A DNA stretch of 43,440 nucleotides from positions 1 to 43,440 of IMG/VR virus record IMGVR_UViG_3300017720_000014. One strand, given 5' to 3'. This document shows positions 40,903 to 43,440 of this stretch, piece by piece. The notes under the pieces are model-generated. The model was not told where the DNA came from. It ran no database searches and was given only the letters and a program-made list of their open reading frames with translations. Within the stretch, counting starts at the first letter, position 1. Each line of letters starts with the position of its first letter. Made by a program: the position numbers and the translations under genes. The DNA comes from a virus.

Positions 40903-41657
40903 TAGATAACTCTCATCTTCTCGTGACCTACTCTCACACGAGGATCGCACCATATCTCGAACCCTGCTTCTATAGCATCGAGACAGAAACTCACATCTTC
41001 TCCACACATATCTTGAACATCGCCTGATTCAAAGACTTGCATCTTAGGAGCAAACCAAGGATACTTAATGCCTTCGTTCTCAAATACTCCTTTCTTAATC
41101 AGTGTCCATCCGAAACCTGTATAGTCTACAGTGAATGGTTTCTTTCTCTTAGTCATTGTCTCACCTGTTTCGTGATTCATGACTCCACCATTGTTACGGA
41201 AGTCGCCCTCATCTAACCAATGAGCAACACTAGTAGTACGACCATCTTCAGTCATATACCAACCAGCAGCAATATCTTTGTCCATAAGAACAAGTTGTAA
41301 GAACTTCTCAGTTCCGTAGACGATATCACTATCAATCCATAGTTGGTAGTCGTAGTTTAACTTACCATCCCAAGGAATCTGGTCTGGTCCTCTTAAGACA
41401 TTTGCCCCAAGACACTTACATCTAGCAAAGTTAACCATACTAGAATAGTCTTGAGATATTTGAATACTCGCCCCATGCTGTACTAAGTCAAAGCAGAGTT
41501 GAACGAAACTCTTCAAGAACTGGAATGAACATCCTCTACCAGGCATACAGAATACTATTGCCTTTCCTTTTAACATCTCCCATGCCTTGTCGTAGTCCCA
41601 TTCGGGTTCGGCAGTTTTCTTTGGAGTTTTCGCCTTTACAGTAAATCCTTTAGCCAT
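40902..41657 (-). CDS. Putative GT-A-type glycosyltransferase, 251 aa
   Basis: A 251-residue protein with features of the GT-A nucleotide-sugar transferase fold. After the N-terminal linker there is a Rossmann-like strand (GKAIVFCMPGRG, 31-42), then a helix with SFQFLKSFVQL, a DxD motif in LWIDSDIV (D109, D111) for metal and sugar-nucleotide binding, and the C-terminal phrase CGEDVSFCLDAIEAGFEIWC (218-237) followed by DPRVRVGHEK, the usual GT2-type acceptor region with its late His. It could glycosylate virion proteins, DNA or host surface sugars; the substrate is not evident. A near-consensus sigma-70 promoter sits immediately upstream, suggesting expression by host polymerase. The 55-aa gene overlaps its stop as TAATG. 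Confidence 0.78.
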   Translation of the reverse strand: MAKGFTVKAKTPKKTAEPEWDYDKAWEMLKGKAIVFCMPGRGCSFQFLKSFVQLCFDLVQHGASIQISQDYSSMVNFARCKCLGANVLRGPDQIPWDGKLNYDYQLWIDSDIVYGTEKFLQLVLMDKDIAAGWYMTEDGRTTSVAHWLDEGDFRNNGGVMNHETGETMTKRKKPFTVDYTGFGWTLIKKGVFENEGIKYPWFAPKMQVFESGDVQDMCGEDVSFCLDAIEAGFEIWCDPRVRVGHEKMRVI

Positions 41658-41678
41658 AATGAATAATGTACTTCATAT

Positions 41679-41707
41679 ATTATAACAGATTATATAGTCA
41701 CAGTCAA
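41679..41707 (-). promoter_or_regulatory. Sigma-70-type promoter before the glycosyltransferase gene
   Basis: On the minus strand TTGACT (41707-41702) is followed by a 17-base spacer and TATAAT (41684-41679). Five of six -35 and six of six -10 bases match the bacterial consensus. It lies between the 53-aa gene and the glycosyltransferase start 22 bases downstream of the -10. Unlike the late promoters, it should be read by host RNA polymerase with its own sigma factor. Confidence 0.82.
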
Positions 41708-41718
41708 CGACTCTTGTT

Positions 41719-41880
41719 TTAATCTAGAAACACTCCGTCACTTTCTACAGTCATAGTTATTTCCCCATCCTCATACCAATCAAACTGGTTGCATACGCTC
41801 TCAGGCAGATCTAATACCAACTTATCCTCTGCATGGTCATACCTTATGGCGATTTTTATTTTTTCAATATTTTTTTTCAC
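41719..41880 (-). CDS. Small acidic protein with GTG start, 53 aa
   Basis: A 53-residue acidic protein read from GTG 41880 to TAA 41719-41721. After a Lys-rich start it has IKIAIRYDHAEDKLVLDLPE, then QFDWYEDGEITMTVES, and ends GVFLD. AGGA lies seven bases before the GTG, and the frame is closed by a stop about 40 bases upstream with no ATG between, so GTG is the only credible start. The coding start holds an eight-A run and a six-A run, so slippage or a sequencing error would shift it. Its stop is 12 bases before the -35 of the next promoter. Function unknown; the alternation of hydrophobic and acidic residues suggests a small beta fold. Confidence 0.6.
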   Translation of the reverse strand: MKKNIEKIKIAIRYDHAEDKLVLDLPESVCNQFDWYEDGEITMTVESDGVFLD

Positions 41881-42016
41881 TAACGAATCCTGTGGTTCGC
41901 TTTTATATATTGGATTATTTTTTTATAGAGAGATATAGCAAGGTCGATCTGGGTCGTTTATAGCTTACAAAGGTTCCTTCGATTTAAACGCATCACAAGG
42001 GGGCACGATAACATAT

Positions 42017-42046
42017 AACAACGAAACAACTGTGATTTTCGATGTT
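42017..42046 (-). terminator. Hairpin after the 45-aa gene, possible transcript end
   Basis: Ten-base arms at 42037-42046 and 42017-42026 pair with one mismatch around a ten-base loop, starting nine bases after the 45-aa gene stop. There is no long U-run behind it, so it may be an mRNA end-stabilising or processing structure rather than an intrinsic terminator. Confidence 0.4.
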
Positions 42047-42054
42047 ACTTAGTG

Positions 42055-42192
42055 TCAGTAATTACAATAGTAGTTATTACTTAGTGTCTCATAATAGCCT
42101 GTCCGTGGGTAATAATCAAGGTCATCATTATACTCTGAGTTGTTGTTAGTTTCTGCCTGGTAATCTTCATGCTCAAAGTAATAACCTGCCAT
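42055..42192 (-). CDS. Small Tyr/Asn-rich protein, 45 aa
   Basis: A 45-residue ORF from ATG 42192 to TGA 42055-42057. The composition is unusual: eleven Tyr and eight Asn (for example MAGYYFEHEDYQ, YNDDLDYYPRTGYY), strongly acidic. It stands directly behind a perfect TTGACA-17-TATAAT promoter (about 30 bases from -10 to start) and AAGGA lies eleven bases before the ATG. A hairpin follows the stop. This promoter-gene-hairpin arrangement suggests an independently transcribed small early gene. No family recognised. Confidence 0.66.
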   Translation of the reverse strand: MAGYYFEHEDYQAETNNNSEYNDDLDYYPRTGYYETLSNNYYCNY

Positions 42193-42223
42193 GTGATTGC
42201 AGTCCTTCAGTGTTAATAACTGT

Positions 42224-42252
42224 ATTATAGCAAAGTATCAGGCAGTTGTCAA
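42224..42252 (-). promoter_or_regulatory. Consensus sigma-70 promoter
   Basis: On the minus strand TTGACA (42252-42247), a 17-base spacer and TATAAT (42229-42224): a perfect match to the bacterial consensus with ideal spacing. It reads into the 45-aa gene. Such a strong host-type promoter is the mark of an early phage gene. Confidence 0.88.
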
Positions 42253-42487
42253 ATGTTCCTCTGTTAATTAATAAGAACTGTGAGCATATTGTGACCTGAT
42301 AGTTGACATTTTGTTCCATCCATAGTACACTCGCTTACCTAACAACAACTCCGCACTATTAATAGGTCTTAAATAACACTTAGTGAACACACAGTTATTA
42401 ACATATATTGAGAGAAAGATAAAACACACAGGTATATTTAAAAAGGTATTTAATAACTTTCCGTGTATACTTACTAACCCCTATGTA

Positions 42488-42514
42488 ACCCCTCTAAATG
42501 ACACTCAGAGAGGT
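42488..42514 (-). terminator. Hairpin just after the 79-aa gene
   Basis: Minus-strand arms ACCTCTCT (42514-42507) and AGAGGGGT (42495-42488) form eight pairs, one of them G-U, around an eleven-base loop, beginning one base after the 79-aa gene's stop. No U-run follows, so termination is uncertain. Confidence 0.35.
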
Positions 42515-42515
42515 G

Positions 42516-42755
42516 TTAATCTGTATTAGGTTTGTATATGTCTGCGAGGGTACTTGTCTCTCTAATTAACACTAACTGTTCTTGTTCTCTGGGATACACT
42601 AACAGGCAACATTTACTCATTGGTTGTAAAGAATGACCACACACATTTTTCTTTACACTAACACAAACTGTTATGTAAGTATCATCAACAAAATCTACTA
42701 TTCCTCGCATATTGTCGGGGAATTGTACATAGTTTCCTTTAGTGAATTTGTGCAT
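42516..42755 (-). CDS. Conserved small hypothetical protein, 79 aa
   Basis: A 79-residue protein beginning MHKFTKGNYVQFPDNMRGIV and continuing DFVDDTYITVCVSVKKN, with a pair of Cys (CGHS and KCC) and the C-terminal phrase VLIRETSTLADIY. The first 35 residues look like a small SH3-like beta barrel ('KG.yV..pd...GiV.fv.d.YIt'). I recall similar unnamed proteins in cyanophages. It overlaps the end of the 67-aa gene by 58 bases in another frame. No clear Shine-Dalgarno sequence. Followed at once by a hairpin. Confidence 0.8.
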   Translation of the reverse strand: MHKFTKGNYVQFPDNMRGIVDFVDDTYITVCVSVKKNVCGHSLQPMSKCCLLVYPREQEQLVLIRETSTLADIYKPNTD

Positions 42756-42901
42756 CTTAATTGATAATCAGTACTGTCTAATAAGTCTACTATATGTAAA
42801 GGAAGGGATGTATTATTTTTTGCCCACTTTACTCGATAGTTCATAATAAACACCCTAAGTAAACTTAACTGTTCATGACTAAGTTGTACATTGTGTATCA
42901 T
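42698..42901 (-). CDS. Hypothetical protein, 67 aa
   Basis: A 67-residue protein (MIHNVQLSHEQLSLLRVFIM, then NYRVKWAKNNTSLPLHIVDL) with a helical N-terminal half and a C-terminal tail with one Cys pair. It begins eight bases after the 103-aa gene ends and overlaps the 79-aa gene by 58 bases in another frame. A shorter start at Met20 is possible. No known family; the spacing fits an operon, but the long overlap lowers confidence in the C-terminal part. Confidence 0.55.
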   Translation of the reverse strand: MIHNVQLSHEQLSLLRVFIMNYRVKWAKNNTSLPLHIVDLLDSTDYQLRCTNSLKETMYNSPTICEE

Positions 42902-42909
42902 ATTAATAT

Positions 42910-43221
42910 TTAATTGTTGTTAGTTAGTGATTGAACATAGCACTCGTCAATGTCTATATCCTCCTCTATTATAGCACATATTCTATCAATATCCTTTGAT
43001 GAACTTGCTTCTACTGATAACAACCAACCATCCAAGTCTTCTTGATATGTATCATTTTTTAGGGCGATTCCCAACTCATCTTGATATTTAGTGAGAAAAT
43101 TAACAACTGAATAGTTATTATAACTGTCAGCAAATACGACCACTAAAGTAGCACTAACCCCTGTGAAATATGCTATCCCTGATGATAACTTATCCATAGA
43201 CAATTTAGTCTTCCTCGGCAT
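42910..43221 (-). CDS. Hypothetical protein, 103 aa
   Basis: A 103-residue protein. I choose ATG 43221 (MPRKTKLSMDKLSSG) because it overlaps the stop of the gene before it as TAATG; a five-residue longer form from ATG 43236 lies inside that gene. The N-terminal part is basic, the middle has a hydrophobic patch (IAYFTGVSATLVVVFAD), and the C-terminal half is very acidic (DIDRICAIIEEDIDIDECYV). No family recognised. The layout suggests an alpha/beta domain of regulatory or modulating type, which is a guess. Confidence 0.7.
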   Translation of the reverse strand: MPRKTKLSMDKLSSGIAYFTGVSATLVVVFADSYNNYSVVNFLTKYQDELGIALKNDTYQEDLDGWLLSVEASSSKDIDRICAIIEEDIDIDECYVQSLTNNN

Positions 43222-43440
43222 TACTTTAACCCCCATCTTATTTGTAGATAGTTACTATCATGATACCGTTCTAACTCATCTGGTTCACTCATAAATATGA
43301 ATTCTTCACAAAAGTATTGAACAGATATCATACCTAAATCTTCACATGCTCTAAGCATTTCACCTATCTGATTGTTACTTAGTTCGAGAAAGTCTATGCA
43401 GTAAGCAATATCTTTTTCTAATTGTGATGTGTGTTTCTTG
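43221..43440 (-). CDS. Hypothetical protein, C-terminal 72 residues (5' end outside the window)
   Basis: An open frame entering from the right edge and ending in TAA at 43221-43223. The visible part reads SQLEKDIAYCIDFLELSNNQ, then IGEMLRACEDLGMISVQYFC, then an acidic segment and an end with NYLQIRWGLK. It is helical and resembles nothing I know. Its stop overlaps the ATG of the next gene as TAATG. The true start and length cannot be seen. Confidence 0.68.
   Translation of the reverse strand, partial: KKHTSQLEKDIAYCIDFLELSNNQIGEMLRACEDLGMISVQYFCEEFIFMSEPDELERYHDSNYLQIRWGLK

Larger units (their letters stand above)
42193..42515. other. Non-coding interval with promoter and hairpin
   Basis: A 323-base stretch without a gene I can support. 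It holds the sigma-70 promoter at 42224-42252, a 27-base hairpin at 42488-42514 and AT-rich sequence between. A 19-codon minus-strand ORF near 42260-42335 is too short to accept. A plus-strand TTGACA-17-TACACT pair at 42303-42331 is noted but leads to no gene. Confidence 0.6.

Noticed and set aside
40903-41007. Longer form of the 55-aa gene starting at 41007
   Set aside because: The extension lies inside the glycosyltransferase gene; the TAATG junction at 40902 gives the correct start.
42303-42331. Plus-strand TTGACA-17-TACACT promoter-like pair
   Set aside because: The -10 matches only four of six bases and no plus-strand gene follows; it could at most give an antisense RNA.
42260-42335. 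19-codon minus-strand ORF behind a consensus promoter region
   Set aside because: Too short, no ribosome site, and it lies upstream of the promoter rather than behind it.
1-43440. tRNA genes, CRISPR arrays, insertion sequences, integrase or att sites
   Set aside because: I looked for cloverleaf T-loop signals, spaced short repeats and transposase motifs and saw none.

Overview
The window is a stretch of a T4-like marine myovirus, most probably a cyanophage (Kyanoviridae type, host Prochlorococcus or Synechococcus). The evidence is a run of recognisable T4-type morphogenesis proteins in T4 gene order (gp25, gp6, a gp7-position protein, gp8, a gp9-12-position protein, a fiber, gp13, gp14, gp15, gp16, gp17). 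Added to this are AT-rich DNA, T4-style late promoters (TATAAATA), and several small proteins of a kind I associate with cyanophage genomes. Every gene I can support lies on the minus strand, so the window reads from its right end to its left end.

Right end (about 40140-43440): small, mostly unrecognised genes, a putative GT-A glycosyltransferase, and two near-perfect host-type sigma-70 promoters (one is TTGACA-17-TATAAT). This looks like the edge of an early or middle region. Short ORFs of 45, 48, 53 and 55 codons fit between the larger ones, with ATGA/TAATG overlaps or plausible start signals.

Baseplate region (about 14160-40117): a late promoter precedes gp25 and gp6. A 4,884-residue gene then fills 14.65 kb at the gp7 position. 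It carries an N-terminal conserved part, GxGY repeats, a YHYH-like domain and eight copies of a 'YDP..GIMTV / FxC..D / YPR..DP' module. A second late promoter overlaps its stop codon and serves gp8. A 2,443-residue DUF4815-type protein with a ten-proline hinge follows.

Fiber and neck region (about 3006-14166): four small genes, then a 2,373-residue fiber-like protein that starts with GTG. It carries YadA-like head repeats, phase-locked 90-bp repeats, a pectin-lyase-like part, one copy of the same YPR module, and a LamG lectin domain. Neck and tail-completion proteins gp13, gp14 (with a large inserted repeat domain) and gp15 follow.

Packaging region (1-3009): two small genes, the small terminase gp16, a two-helix membrane protein, and a set of short genes (74, 54, 55, 34 and 57 aa) with a late promoter in their midst. 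A staphylococcal-type nuclease follows, then the first 122 codons of the large terminase gp17, cut by the window edge. Nearly all junctions are overlaps or gaps of a few bases, which implies long co-transcribed, translationally coupled units. I saw no tRNA, CRISPR, insertion sequence, integrase or metabolic gene.
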